This document shows, piece after piece, positions 47,272-55,656 of a stretch of DNA of 64,000 bases; the stretch's first letter is position 1; the number at the start of each line of letters is the position of its first letter. Source of the stretch: Synechocystis sp. PCC 7338. GTDB taxonomy: Bacteria > Cyanobacteriota > Cyanobacteriia > Cyanobacteriales > Microcystaceae. The translations under genes and the position numbers were made by a program. The DNA lies in the NCBI RefSeq assembly GCF_018282115.1, contig NZ_CP054306.1:186001-250000 (forward strand), in the 5' to 3' direction. The notes beneath the pieces were generated by a model. That model worked only from the letters and a program-made list of their open reading frames with translations. It was not told the DNA's origin and did no database searches.

Positions 47272-47676
47272 TCAAATGCCTTTCTCGCTTCCTCTTCTAT
47301 TTCCCTGTAAATATAAGTTTTTTTTTCTAGTAAACCCTATTTTCTTTAGAGCCTTACTTATTCTTATTCTACTTACGGACTCTGGCCATTTTTCTGCCAT
47401 TTGTTTTTGCGTTAAATGACCGTTCTCCTCCGCAAATTCTCTGAATTTATCCAAATCATCTATTTTCGGTCGTGGACCACGCTCATAATCTCTCTTCGCG
47501 GCTACACTTCCTGTTTCTTTCTTCTTTTTTATCCATATGTCTAAGGTGTTGCGACTAATGTTCAGTGTTCGGCAGACATGGCTTTTCTTCTCTCCTTTTT
47601 CTACTGCACTTACCGCTTTCTCTCTTAGATCTATACTGTAGGGGGCTGGCATCGCTTTTTTCCTAACTCTTTCCAT
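47272..47676 (-). CDS. IS630 transposase, DNA-binding part (frame A)
   Basis: The N-terminal helix-turn-helix region (PAPYSIDLREKAVSAVEKGE, then HVCRTLNISRNTLDIWIKKK) followed by the second binding domain. The reading frame runs into a string of nine A at 47318-47326 (complement) and then ends 44 codons later in a meaningless tail. Skipping one A there restores the family sequence (RKKTYIYREIEEEARKAF) and continues into the catalytic part. Confidence 0.8.
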   Translation of the reverse strand: MERVRKKAMPAPYSIDLREKAVSAVEKGEKKSHVCRTLNISRNTLDIWIKKKKETGSVAAKRDYERGPRPKIDDLDKFREFAEENGHLTQKQMAEKWPESVSRIRISKALKKIGFTRKKNLYLQGNRRGSEKGI

Positions 47677-47879
47677 ACATTATGTCCTAACCTTAGCAAT
47701 CTTTGCTATAGCTAACAAAAATGCGCTGCAATCCTAGAACCAGCTGTCGGGACTGCTCCAGTGTCTTTCATCCCCATTGCCAGGCATACCTTTGGGCCGA
47801 TTGCGGTAAGAAATTGGTAGGAAGATTTATTGAGAACCGCTATAATCGAGAGACAGAAGGAATTAGAAGATTTTCTTAA

Positions 47880-47926
47880 CTTCGTTCGGGACGAAGGGGC
47901 CGCAGGTTCGAATCCTGTCATCCCGA
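47880..47926 (+). pseudogene. 3' half of tRNA-Pro(CGG)
   Basis: The anticodon arm CTTCG-TTCGGGA-CGAAG with anticodon CGG, the variable bases, the T-arm (CCGCAGGTTCGAATCCTG) and the 3' acceptor strand ending TCATCCCGA are all present, 47 bases in all. The 5' acceptor strand and D-arm, which should begin CGGGATG, are absent upstream. The gene is therefore cut just before the anticodon stem. A TATAAT at 47841 remains upstream. This is what an integration or deletion breakpoint at a tRNA leaves. Confidence 0.8.
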
Positions 47927-48005
47927 TGCTTTGAACCCATTGCCATTAATATTTCTCGGAATAAGAATTTTTGTCCTTGGGGATGAACTGCCTGCAATGA
48001 CTGGG

Positions 48006-50279
48006 TTATTCCAGAACTGGCGTTTTTTTGCTTCCATGCCGGGGGAATGGATTCCCGTTGTGCCTTTGGGCAGGAAAATTAAACAAACGCAGGGCGTTGA
48101 GGGTAACGAACAGGGAAGACCCCATATCCTCCAAGACAGCAATGGGCAGGCCAATCAGCCCCACAACCCCCAGGAAAACGAAGGTGGCGTTTAAAATTAG
48201 GGCGACAGCAATGTTTTGTTTAATCACCGATAGGGTACGACGGCTGAGCTGAATGGCATAGCCTAATCTTTCCAGGTCATTGCCCACCAACACCACATCG
48301 GCCGTTTCCAATGCTGTATCCAGTTTACCCACAGCAAAGCTAACGTCTGCGGCGGCCAGGGCTGGAGTGTCGTTGATGCCGTCTCCCACCATGCCGACTA
48401 TGCTCGATTGACGCAGATGTTGAATGACATTTAACTTGTCTTCCGGCAGCAATTCAGCTTGGTAGCTGTCAATGCCTACCTGTTGGGCCACCCGTTGAGC
48501 AATGGCCCGCCGATCGCCAGTGAGCATGACGATGTTGTCCAAACCCAGGCGCTCGAGTTGACGCACTGCGGCCGCTGACTCTAACCGGATGCCATCCGCT
48601 ACGGCGATCGCCCCCAGCAATCCCCCTGAGGAGCCCACCAACACAGGAGTTTGCCCCTGGGACTCAATTTGTTGGAGTAAGGCTTGGGCGTCTTGAGATA
48701 ACCCAATGCCCTGGTCTGCAAATAGGCGACGATTGCCCACAAAGTAGGTTTTACCCATCAATGTGGCCCCAATGCCCTTACCCGGCACTGCCATGAAGGA
48801 TGCTGGGACAGACAATTCTATTCCTCGGGCCACGGCCTCCGCGGCGATCGCCTGGGCAATGGGATGTTCTGACCTTTGTTCTAGGGAAGCGGCAACCATC
48901 AGCACCAGATCATCCGCCAGGGTTCCTAAATTATGCACCCGTTGTACCTTGGGCATACCTTCGGTAATGGTGCCAGTTTTATCAAAAGCGAGGGTTTGCA
49001 ATTTCCCCGCCGTTTCCAGGGCATTACCCCCTTTGAACAGTACTCCCTGCCTTGTGGCCGCGCCGATCGCACTAATGAGGGAAACGGGGGTAGCAATCAC
49101 CAAACCACAGGGACAAGCAATTACCAACAGCACCAACGCCTTGTAAAACCAAATCTGAAAAGGTTGGGCAAACACTAGGGGGGGAACTACTGCCATGGTG
49201 GCGGCCAGGGCTAAGACGATGGGAGTATAGATGGCAGAAAAGCGGTCTATCCACTGTTGAATGGGGGCACGACTTTCCTGGGCTTCTTCCACCAAATGAA
49301 TAATGCGGGCCACGGTGGTATCTTCAGCGGTATGGGTAACCTCCACTTCCAAAAACCCGGTCTGGTTGAGGGTGCCCCCAAACACCGAATCACCAACTGT
49401 TTTATGTTCTGGCAGGGATTCTCCAGTGATAGGAGACTGGTCAATAGTGCTTTCCCCAGAACGAACTACTCCATCCAGGGCGATGCGCTGTCCGGGACGA
49501 ATGGTTAAAATTTCCCCTAGCCCAATGACTGTAACGGGTAGGGATAATTCTTGGTCGTCACGTTTGACCGTGGCCGTGATAGGGGTTAAATCCATCAAAT
49601 TGCCAATGGCGTTGCGGGTGCGACTGAGGGCAAATTTTTGTAGTGTGGTACCCAACCCAAACAGAAAAATAACCAACGCCCCTTGAAACCACTGCCCTAG
49701 AATGGCTGCCCCCACCGCCGCTAAAGTCATTAGCAGATTCATGTCCGCCCGACGCAGTTTCAACGCAATCCAGGCCGCCCGAATAATCGGCGCGATCGCC
49801 ACCATCAAGCTAACGGCATAGAAACCTTGGGCCACTAGGGATAGGAAAAAGAACCGTTCGGCGATCGTCCCTAGCAGTAGGCCCACGCCACTCAGCAAAA
49901 CAGTTTGTCCCCGGCGGGTGGTGAGCCAGAACCGCCAACCCACTAGATTAATTGGGCGAGCCGGTAAAAGCGTAGGGGAGTCAACCGCAGTAATGGTATT
50001 GGCGGCAGCTTGGACTTCAGGGGTGACAGTGTAACCCAATGTAGTCACTCGGCTAATAATGTCCTTTTTATTAGTGAGGGCGGGGTCAAACTTCACCTGT
50101 AGGCGCTCGGAAGCAAAGTTAACGGTGGCCTCTGCAATGCCCGGTAACTGTTCCAGATTGGACACAATGGTTCTCGCACAACCGCCACAATCCATGCCAC
50201 CGACATGGGCCTGGAGAGTCTGCTGTAAATGGGTTGACGTCATGGGCAGGCACCTGGGATTAAGGGACATATTAGCCAT
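48006..50279 (-). CDS. P1B-type heavy-metal ATPase (zinc/cadmium/lead type)
   Basis: A 757-residue metal exporter. The N-terminal metal-binding domain has Cys31-x2-Cys34 in GGMDCGGCARTIV. The membrane CPC motif (IACPCGLVIATPVS) is near residue 390, the phosphorylated Asp433 is in AFDKTGTITEG, the HP motif is in SEHPIAQAI and the hinge is GDGINDTPAL. The last helix has DMGSS, seen in zinc/cadmium ATPases (P1B-2) rather than copper ones. No His-rich tail is present. The start is uncertain: ATG at 50279, 50270 and 50243 are all in frame. It follows mntB but is separated from it by a terminator and its own repeat-rich promoter. Confidence 0.88.
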   Translation of the reverse strand: MANMSLNPRCLPMTSTHLQQTLQAHVGGMDCGGCARTIVSNLEQLPGIAEATVNFASERLQVKFDPALTNKKDIISRVTTLGYTVTPEVQAAANTITAVDSPTLLPARPINLVGWRFWLTTRRGQTVLLSGVGLLLGTIAERFFFLSLVAQGFYAVSLMVAIAPIIRAAWIALKLRRADMNLLMTLAAVGAAILGQWFQGALVIFLFGLGTTLQKFALSRTRNAIGNLMDLTPITATVKRDDQELSLPVTVIGLGEILTIRPGQRIALDGVVRSGESTIDQSPITGESLPEHKTVGDSVFGGTLNQTGFLEVEVTHTAEDTTVARIIHLVEEAQESRAPIQQWIDRFSAIYTPIVLALAATMAVVPPLVFAQPFQIWFYKALVLLVIACPCGLVIATPVSLISAIGAATRQGVLFKGGNALETAGKLQTLAFDKTGTITEGMPKVQRVHNLGTLADDLVLMVAASLEQRSEHPIAQAIAAEAVARGIELSVPASFMAVPGKGIGATLMGKTYFVGNRRLFADQGIGLSQDAQALLQQIESQGQTPVLVGSSGGLLGAIAVADGIRLESAAAVRQLERLGLDNIVMLTGDRRAIAQRVAQQVGIDSYQAELLPEDKLNVIQHLRQSSIVGMVGDGINDTPALAAADVSFAVGKLDTALETADVVLVGNDLERLGYAIQLSRRTLSVIKQNIAVALILNATFVFLGVVGLIGLPIAVLEDMGSSLFVTLNALRLFNFPAQRHNGNPFPRHGSKKTPVLE

Positions 50280-50282
50280 CAC

Positions 50283-50316
50283 TGATATCTTAAGTTATAT
50301 CAGTAGATAGTGATAT
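50283..50316 (-). promoter_or_regulatory. Triple hexamer repeat at the metal ATPase promoter
   Basis: TGATAT (50283), ATATCA (50297) and TGATAT (50311) alternate in orientation at a constant 14-base step directly upstream of the ATPase. This makes two overlapping 6-8-6 inverted repeats. It looks like an operator for a metal-sensing repressor; no regulator gene is adjacent. Confidence 0.5.
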
Positions 50317-50327
50317 GAAAGTGCAAA

Positions 50328-50358
50328 GAAAAAATAACCGCGCTTTGGGTAAACGCGG
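50328..50358 (-). terminator. Rho-independent terminator of mntCAB
   Basis: On the minus strand CCGCG and CGCGG form a stem with an 11-base loop, followed by TTATTTTTT. It lies about 110 bases after the mntB stop and separates that operon from the ATPase gene. Confidence 0.65.
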
Positions 50359-50469
50359 AGGTGATGTTACAGGAAATAAATTTAGGTGAATGGTTGAACC
50401 CCAACCCCAATGAGTTAATAGGTTTACTCACAGCGGGGAAGTCGTCATTGTTGTGGCGATACCAACCAA

Positions 50470-51390
50470 CTAAGCTTGATCCACCACTACAGTCTGATTT
50501 TGATCGTCTTCCGGATTTTGCCCCGACCGCTTGCGCCATTCCTGGGCCAAAATGCCATACTTAGGCGCACAAATCATGGCTATGGCAAACAGCGTTGTGA
50601 GCAGGACGACAATCATGCCCCCTGTCGAGACGTCAAAGTGATAGCTCAAATAGGTGCCGAGGACACAGGATAGGACGCTGCTGGCGACGGAGTACCACAG
50701 CATATGATCAAAGCGATCACTGAGTAGATAGCCAATGGAGCCTGGGGTGACCAGCATGGATATTACCAAAATGATGCCCGCTGTTTGCAAGGCGGCCACA
50801 ATGGTAAGGGCTAGAACCGACAACAGCGTGTAATACATCACCTGAGTGCGCAGACCGATCGCCTTGGCATGGTTCGGATCAAAACAAAACAACAGCAGAT
50901 CCTTGCGGCGCAACAAAATCACTACCAGGGTGATGGATCCGGCGATCAAAGTTTGGATGATGTCTTGTTGAGAAATACCCAGCACATTGCCAAACAGGAT
51001 ATGGAACAGGTCAACATTGCTGGGAATTTTGGTCACCAATACGAGGCCAAGAGCAAAAAAGCCTGTAAAGACAATGCCAATGACCGCATCCTCCTTTAAC
51101 CGCGTTTTGGACTTGACGTAACCGATCGCCACCGTTGCCCCAAAGCCAAAGGTAAAAGCCCCAATGGCAAAAGGAATATTCAGGGCATAGGCCAGCACCA
51201 CACCGGGGACCACCGCATGGGAAATGGCATCTCCCATTAGGGACCAACCTTTGAGGGTGATGTAACAGGAAAGCACCGCACACACCAGGCCGACAAAGGC
51301 ACTCACCCAAATTGCCCGGATCAAAAACCCATATTGCAAAGGCTCCACCAACCAATTCCAAAAAGAAAAGGCCACCACTAACTGACTCAC
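50470..51390 (-). CDS. mntB: Manganese ABC transporter membrane subunit
   Basis: A 306-residue permease of the metal ABC-3 family with about eight hydrophobic segments ([21 protein letters not shown] and [22 protein letters not shown] are characteristic). The start is GTG at 51390, overlapping the mntA stop by four bases (GTGA), which implies translational coupling. The tail after residue 285 is charged. The substrate is assigned from the binding protein MntC of the same operon. Confidence 0.93.
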   Translation of the reverse strand: MSQLVVAFSFWNWLVEPLQYGFLIRAIWVSAFVGLVCAVLSCYITLKGWSLMGDAISHAVVPGVVLAYALNIPFAIGAFTFGFGATVAIGYVKSKTRLKEDAVIGIVFTGFFALGLVLVTKIPSNVDLFHILFGNVLGISQQDIIQTLIAGSITLVVILLRRKDLLLFCFDPNHAKAIGLRTQVMYYTLLSVLALTIVAALQTAGIILVISMLVTPGSIGYLLSDRFDHMLWYSVASSVLSCVLGTYLSYHFDVSTGGMIVVLLTTLFAIAMICAPKYGILAQEWRKRSGQNPEDDQNQTVVVDQA

Positions 51391-52169
51391 GCATCTACCT
51401 CTGTCGTTTCAAACATCTGATTCAGGCTCATCACTGGTAGCCCGCCAAAGGTCAATTCTAAATTTTCTTTGGTGAAGGTTTCCTCGGTTTTCCCCTGGGC
51501 CAAAATGGTGCGGTTGAGCAGAATAGTGTGGTCACAGAAGGTGGAAATGGAAGCTAAATCATGGGTAGAAATCAGAATGGTGTGACCCTCATCCCGCAGT
51601 TGCATCAATAAGTCGATCATCCCCTTTTCCGTTTTCACGTCAACCCCGGTAAAGGGCTCATCTAGGAGAATTACCTTGCCTTCCTGGGCCAAGGCCCGGG
51701 CCAAAAACGCCCGTTTCTTTTGACCGCCGGAAAGTTCCCCAATTTGGCGATCGCGGTATTTCACCATGCCCACCCGCTCTAGACTTTCCATCACCAAGCG
51801 ACGGTCTTTGGGGCTGGGAATGCGTAGCACATTCATATGGCCATAGCGCCCCATCATCACCACATCAAACACACTGACCGGAAAGTTCCAATCCACTTCA
51901 TCAGCCTGGGGGACGTAGGCCATCAACTGTTGTTTTTGGGCCTTTTGCACCGGAAAACCACCGATGCGAACCCGTCCCTGACTCGGTTGCAAAAACCCCA
52001 TAATGGATTTGAACAGAGTCGATTTACCACTGCCATTGGGGCCCACTAGGGCAGTAATGGTGCCAGGTTCAACGGTGCAGGTGGCATTGTAAAGGGCCAA
52101 ACGAGCGTTGTTATAGGTAACGCTGACGCTATCAACGGATATATCGAGACGGGGGAGAGTGGTTGGCAT
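51387..52169 (-). CDS. mntA: Manganese ABC transporter ATP-binding subunit
   Basis: A 260-residue ATPase. The Walker A is [15 protein letters not shown], the signature is [15 protein letters not shown], the Walker B is [12 protein letters not shown] and the switch His is in ISTHDL. It energises manganese import through MntB. I use the ATG at 52169; a GTG stands one codon upstream. It lies 99 bases after mntC and overlaps mntB. Confidence 0.93.
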   Translation of the reverse strand: MPTTLPRLDISVDSVSVTYNNARLALYNATCTVEPGTITALVGPNGSGKSTLFKSIMGFLQPSQGRVRIGGFPVQKAQKQQLMAYVPQADEVDWNFPVSVFDVVMMGRYGHMNVLRIPSPKDRRLVMESLERVGMVKYRDRQIGELSGGQKKRAFLARALAQEGKVILLDEPFTGVDVKTEKGMIDLLMQLRDEGHTILISTHDLASISTFCDHTILLNRTILAQGKTEETFTKENLELTFGGLPVMSLNQMFETTEVDA

Positions 52170-52268
52170 CACAAAAGAGGGGTTCAGGTTTTAGGGAGCG
52201 GTCAATCGTCAACATTGAGTTGGGTTGATTAAGAAAAACTCAACACTGAATAAAAGGCAAAACTTTTG

Positions 52269-53261
52269 TCATTGTTTGGCATTAGCACCGGCCAAAAGAC
52301 CGTTGGCAATCACCCGGGCATCATATTCCAACAAATCCAAAAAGGTGGGTACAGGGCCTTCCTCTGTGGAAAGGGAATCAACATAAAGATTGCCTCCAAA
52401 ACGGGCTCCGGTTGCCTTAGCCACCTGTTTTTGCCCCTCGTCACTGACGGTGCTTTCACAAAAAATTGTTGGTACATTATTAGTCTTCACCTCCTCAATC
52501 ACAGTTTGTACTTGCTTGGGGGTAAACTGCTGTTCGGCATTGATTGGCCACATGTAAATCTCTTCCATGCCATAGTCCCTGGCCAGGTAAGAAAACGCCC
52601 CTTCACAACTGACCAAAAATCTCTGCTTGGCGGGCACCTGTTCCAAATCGGATGCCAGTTGGGTATCGATCGCCTTTAACTTCTCGCTATAGGCCGCCGC
52701 ATTGGCGTTGTAATATTCGGCATTGTCCGGGTCAAGTTCGACGAAGGCTTGGCGGATATTTTCCACATAGACCAGGGCATTGCGGGGCGACATCCAGGCG
52801 TGGGGATTGGGTTTATCGGTATAGGGACCTTCGGCAATGGGAATCGGTTCAATACCTTCCGTTAGCACCACAGAGGGCACATCCTTGACATTGCCCAAAA
52901 ATTGCTCGAACCAACGCTCCAGATTCATGCCGTTGTAAAGGATTAAGTCTGCGTCCTGAGCTTTGACAATGTCACTGGGAGTCGGCTCATAACCGTGGAT
53001 TTCTGCACCAATGCGGGTGATGGATTCCACCACTAACTTATCTCCGGCAACATTCTGGGCCATGTCGGCCAGTACGGTGAAGGTGGTTAAAACTTTCTTT
53101 TTCCCTTCGTTTTCCGCTTGGATTTCGGTGGTTACTTCTGTCACCTCTTCGCTGGGAGCATTGGATTTAGTGATTTCCGCTGTCCCGCAGCCGGTCAGCC
53201 AAAAGGCGATCGCCAAACCAGATGCCAGCATCTCCCCCCGGCAAGCAAGTCGTATTGCCAT
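52269..53261 (-). CDS. mntC: Manganese-binding lipoprotein
   Basis: A 330-residue solute-binding protein. The lipobox ends LTGC, with Cys25 as the lipidated residue. The four metal ligands fall at His89 (EIHGYEP), His154 (NPHAWMSP), Glu220 (SCEGAF) and Asp295 (LYVDSLS). Two cysteines, 219 and 268, fit the disulfide. These numbers equal those I remember for crystallised PCC 6803 MntC. The His-rich loop of ZnuA-type zinc proteins is absent, which argues for manganese. It is the first gene of mntCAB. In PCC 6803 the operon is repressed by ManS/ManR. Confidence 0.96.
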   Translation of the reverse strand: MAIRLACRGEMLASGLAIAFWLTGCGTAEITKSNAPSEEVTEVTTEIQAENEGKKKVLTTFTVLADMAQNVAGDKLVVESITRIGAEIHGYEPTPSDIVKAQDADLILYNGMNLERWFEQFLGNVKDVPSVVLTEGIEPIPIAEGPYTDKPNPHAWMSPRNALVYVENIRQAFVELDPDNAEYYNANAAAYSEKLKAIDTQLASDLEQVPAKQRFLVSCEGAFSYLARDYGMEEIYMWPINAEQQFTPKQVQTVIEEVKTNNVPTIFCESTVSDEGQKQVAKATGARFGGNLYVDSLSTEEGPVPTFLDLLEYDARVIANGLLAGANAKQ

Positions 53262-53274
53262 AGTGCTAAGGTCG

Positions 53275-53298
53275 TTTCATGATCATTTCATTTTTCAT
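53275..53298 (-). promoter_or_regulatory. Three ATGAAA repeats upstream of mntC
   Basis: ATGAAA occurs three times on the minus strand (complement of TTTCAT at 53275, 53286 and 53293), 14-40 bases before the mntC ATG. Direct hexamers near the start suit an OmpR-type regulator such as ManR. The remaining sequence to 53583 shows no gene. Confidence 0.4.
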
Positions 53299-53583
53299 TA
53301 TCCTCTCATAATTGGAGCAAAAATAGGGAGTTAAAATTTCTTAACTTTTGTCAACTACTAAGCCAGCTAATTTTTTTTAGCTACTAAAATTTACTATTGT
53401 GAATCTTATGTGCTTATTGTCTGTTTTTAAATGGCGATCGCCTCTCAATGAAGTCAGTATGTTCACTAAGAGATAATTTTTAAAGAAAGTGGATAAAAAA
53501 TCTGTTTTTATGGTGAGGGGCAAAAATTGAGTATTGTCAATGAGTAGTTTGCTGAACGTAAGCGCAAGCCATATGTCAGTGAT

Positions 53584-53960
53584 ATGAGTCATGCGGAGTG
53601 GAAGATAATCAAGCTCAAGTTACTAGTATCAAAAAAATTGGGGCGTTCCTGAGAGGTAGACATGCGAGAAATTATTTTTCATGTACAGCGCACAGGATAT
53701 TAATGGGAGATATTCCCCCATGATTTCCTACTCCATCAGACAGCGTATAAATGTGTAAAGCTTTTCACAAATGGCAAAGGAAGGGAGTCAGGCAACAGAT
53801 TCACGATGAGTTAAGCAACGAGGTGAGAAAAAAGAAGGGAAGATCCCCTGACTTTAGCGTGGTAGTGGCTGACCCCCAATCCATTAAAACAACGGGTTTG
53901 CTCTTGGGATTATTGGTAACGGAAGCCAATGCTTCAGAGCGCTTGGGTGGTGGGTAGAGC
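53584..53960 (+). pseudogene. IS5-type transposase remnant
   Basis: Fragments of an IS5-family (IS1031/IS427-like) transposase can be followed across frames: MSHAEWKIIKLKLLV, MREIIFHVQRTGY, PHDFLLHQTAYKCVKAFHKW and VVVADPQSIKTTG, then ASERLGGG. At least two stop codons and one frameshift interrupt it, and the C-terminal third is missing. It runs straight into the IS630 remnant. Confidence 0.65.
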
Positions 53961-54261
53961 GCACTTGTGCCTGGTTAAATCACCATTGGCGATTGAGCAA
54001 GGATTACGAATTTTATCCGAAATCAGCGAAGCCATGATTTAAGGAGTCAAAGAAATGATTGAAGCATCAGGAGCCAAGGTGATTTATTTACCACGCTACT
54101 CCCCAGATTTTAATCCCATTGAACATTTTTGGTGGGAACTCAAGGCTTTTATTCGGAGATTTAGACCTCAAGACGAAGAATCTGTTGAAAACTTAGCAGC
54201 AATCGGCATTATCTTAAATTCTGCCACAATTAGACGGAACTATTTTACTCATTGTTGCTAG
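53961..54261 (+). pseudogene. IS630 transposase 3' remnant
   Basis: The end of an IS630-type transposase different from the intact copy at 46.8 kb. It shows EASGAKVIYLPRYSPDFNPI with the terminal catalytic Glu in IEHFWWELKAFIRRF, and the ending TIRRNYFTHCC. A stop codon lies inside (near 54043) and the upstream two thirds are missing. The sequence is fused directly to the IS5-type fragment. Confidence 0.7.
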
Positions 54262-54491
54262 TATGACAGTTAGACGCCAAATCCGCCGTAACCCCCTTTC
54301 CTGAATCTCGGAAAGAATATTTTTCAGTACTACACAAAAAGTCTCACTGTGGAGGCGTTTCAATGTTTTCAAGACTCGACAATCATGGGGGACAATATCT
54401 TATTAAGTGCACCACCTAAAACCGTTGTTGCTAAAGGCTTTCGATGATTTCCAGCAAATCGACTTGCCCAGTCTGACGCAAGAGGGGTAAG

Positions 54492-54625
54492 GCCGAATTG
54501 AAAGTTGACCTTATCCTCGCCCTTGCTAAACATGGCTACCCCCCGTGGCCAATAATGAGGTTTACAAAGACACCCTTGACCAGACCAAGAACTTCAAAAA
54601 GTATCGGCTTGCAACATCGTTCTGA
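54492..54625 (+). pseudogene. Possible scrap of a type I restriction subunit (HsdR C-terminus)
   Basis: One frame reads KVDLILALAKHGYPP and, after a one-base shift, PVANNEVYKDTLDQTKNFKK to a TGA. The GYPP core followed by a Q-rich helix resembles the last 40 residues of some HsdR proteins. No other part of a restriction-modification system is nearby. The stretch 54262-54491 shows nothing. Confidence 0.35.
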
Positions 54626-54720
54626 TAGGGGTGTTGATAGAAAAGTTAAACCAAGGGGCAAAATTGAAAAAGCCCTCTCCAGAAGCTTACAATGCTTGCA
54701 GGGAAGGCTTTTCAGTTGAA

Positions 54721-54794
54721 TCGGAGCGGCGGGATTCGAACCCACGACCCCCACTACCCCAAAGTGGTGCGCTACCAAGCTGCGCTACGCCCCG
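54721..54794 (-). tRNA. tRNA-Pro(GGG)
   Basis: A 74-base cloverleaf on the minus strand. The 5' strand begins CGGGGCG, the D-arm is GCGCAGCTTGGTAGCGC, the anticodon arm is CCACT-TTGGGGT-AGTGG with anticodon GGG, the T-arm is GTGGGTTCGAATCCCGC, and the 3' end is CGCTCCGA. CCA is not encoded. It is intact, unlike the tRNA-Pro(CGG) at 47.9 kb. Confidence 0.96.
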
Positions 54795-54874
54795 AATTTC
54801 ACAGATTCTAATCTTAGTTCTCCCCTGTGGCCCTTGGCAAGTTTTTTGGCAAAAATTTTCGAGTCTTCATTTTG

Positions 54875-55651
54875 ATGAAATTTATTGGCATTGATTTAGG
54901 TTGGAGTTCTGGGGAGAGTGGACTATGTCGTTTACGGCTAGAATCAGCCCCCACTGGCGATCGCCTTTGGGTGGAAGACATTACCTGCCGCTTGAGTTTG
55001 GAGGAAATTTTCTCCTGGCTGGACAAAGGTTTAGGTGAAGCGGAGGGAGCCATGGTGGCGGTGGATGCTCCGACCATTATTCCCAATCAGACTGGGACTC
55101 GTTTACCCGATCGCCTGACCCACAAATATTTTGGCAAGTACCATGCGGGTTGTTATCCGGCCAATTTGGCTCGACCTTTTGCCGAAAGAACCATAACAGT
55201 GGGCAATCTACTGGAAGAACGGGGTTTTCTCCATGCCCCGCAGATAGAGCCCCAACGGCCAGGACGTTACCAAATTGAAGTGTTTCCCCATCCCGCCATG
55301 GTGCAGCTTTTTCAGCTAGAGCGGATCATCAAATACAAAAAAGGGAACCTAGCCCAAAAAAGACAGGGTTTGCTGGAGTTAGAGTCCTACATTGAAAATA
55401 TTTTGCCCAGACTAACCCCGGCTCTGGAGCTTACCCTCCCCCCTGGCATAGAGCCTTGGCGATCGCCGTTGACATTGAATGGCAAGGAACTGAAACGCCA
55501 GGAAGACCAATGGGATAGTCTAATTTGTGCCTACATTGGTGCCTATTGGTGGTACTGGGGCCAGGAACGGAACTGGGTTTTAGGCGATGAAAGTACGGGT
55601 TATATTGTGGTGCCCACTTTGAGCGTGGACCAACCTCTACCGGATGGGTAA
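54875..55651 (+). CDS. DUF429 family protein
   Basis: A 258-residue protein of the DUF429 family, predicted to have an RNase H-like nuclease fold. It begins MKFIGIDLGWSSGESGLC, with the first acidic residue in the typical IGIDLG strand. A second is in GAMVAVDAP, and a third region is YQIEVFPHPAMVQLF. The ATG at 54875 is preferred over one 48 bases upstream, because the family begins at this strand. Its substrate is unknown. It converges on the alpha-E gene with five bases between the stops. Confidence 0.75.
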   Translation: MKFIGIDLGWSSGESGLCRLRLESAPTGDRLWVEDITCRLSLEEIFSWLDKGLGEAEGAMVAVDAPTIIPNQTGTRLPDRLTHKYFGKYHAGCYPANLARPFAERTITVGNLLEERGFLHAPQIEPQRPGRYQIEVFPHPAMVQLFQLERIIKYKKGNLAQKRQGLLELESYIENILPRLTPALELTLPPGIEPWRSPLTLNGKELKRQEDQWDSLICAYIGAYWWYWGQERNWVLGDESTGYIVVPTLSVDQPLPDG

Positions 55652-55656
55652 TAGGC

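Larger units (their letters stand above)
46762..47710. mobile_element. IS630 (Tc1/mariner-type) insertion sequence
   Basis: An element of about 949 bases whose two ends share TATAGCAAAG at the outside and GTTAGGACA further in, which gives a 28-base imperfect inverted repeat. It begins exactly at the TA of the IS701-like right end, so it seems to have inserted there. The size and TA target fit the IS630 type, of which ISY100 of PCC 6803 is one. It carries the transposase in two frames. Confidence 0.85.

Noticed and set aside
47830-47926. Group I intron in tRNA-Pro(CGG)
   Set aside because: The break is before the anticodon stem, not in the anticodon loop, and no 5' half or intron core is seen upstream.
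48006-50279. Copper or cobalt specificity for the metal ATPase
   Set aside because: CPC rather than SPC argues against the cobalt type, and the DMGSS motif in the last helix differs from the M-x2-S pattern of copper ATPases.
50470-53261. Reading the ABC operon as zinc transporter znuABC
   Set aside because: The binding protein has no His-rich loop, and its ligands (His89, His154, Glu220, Asp295) and cysteine pair match manganese-binding MntC.
53377-53592. Seventy-one-codon minus-strand frame upstream of mntC
   Set aside because: AT-rich, overlaps the IS5-type remnant and the mntC upstream region, with no recognisable features.
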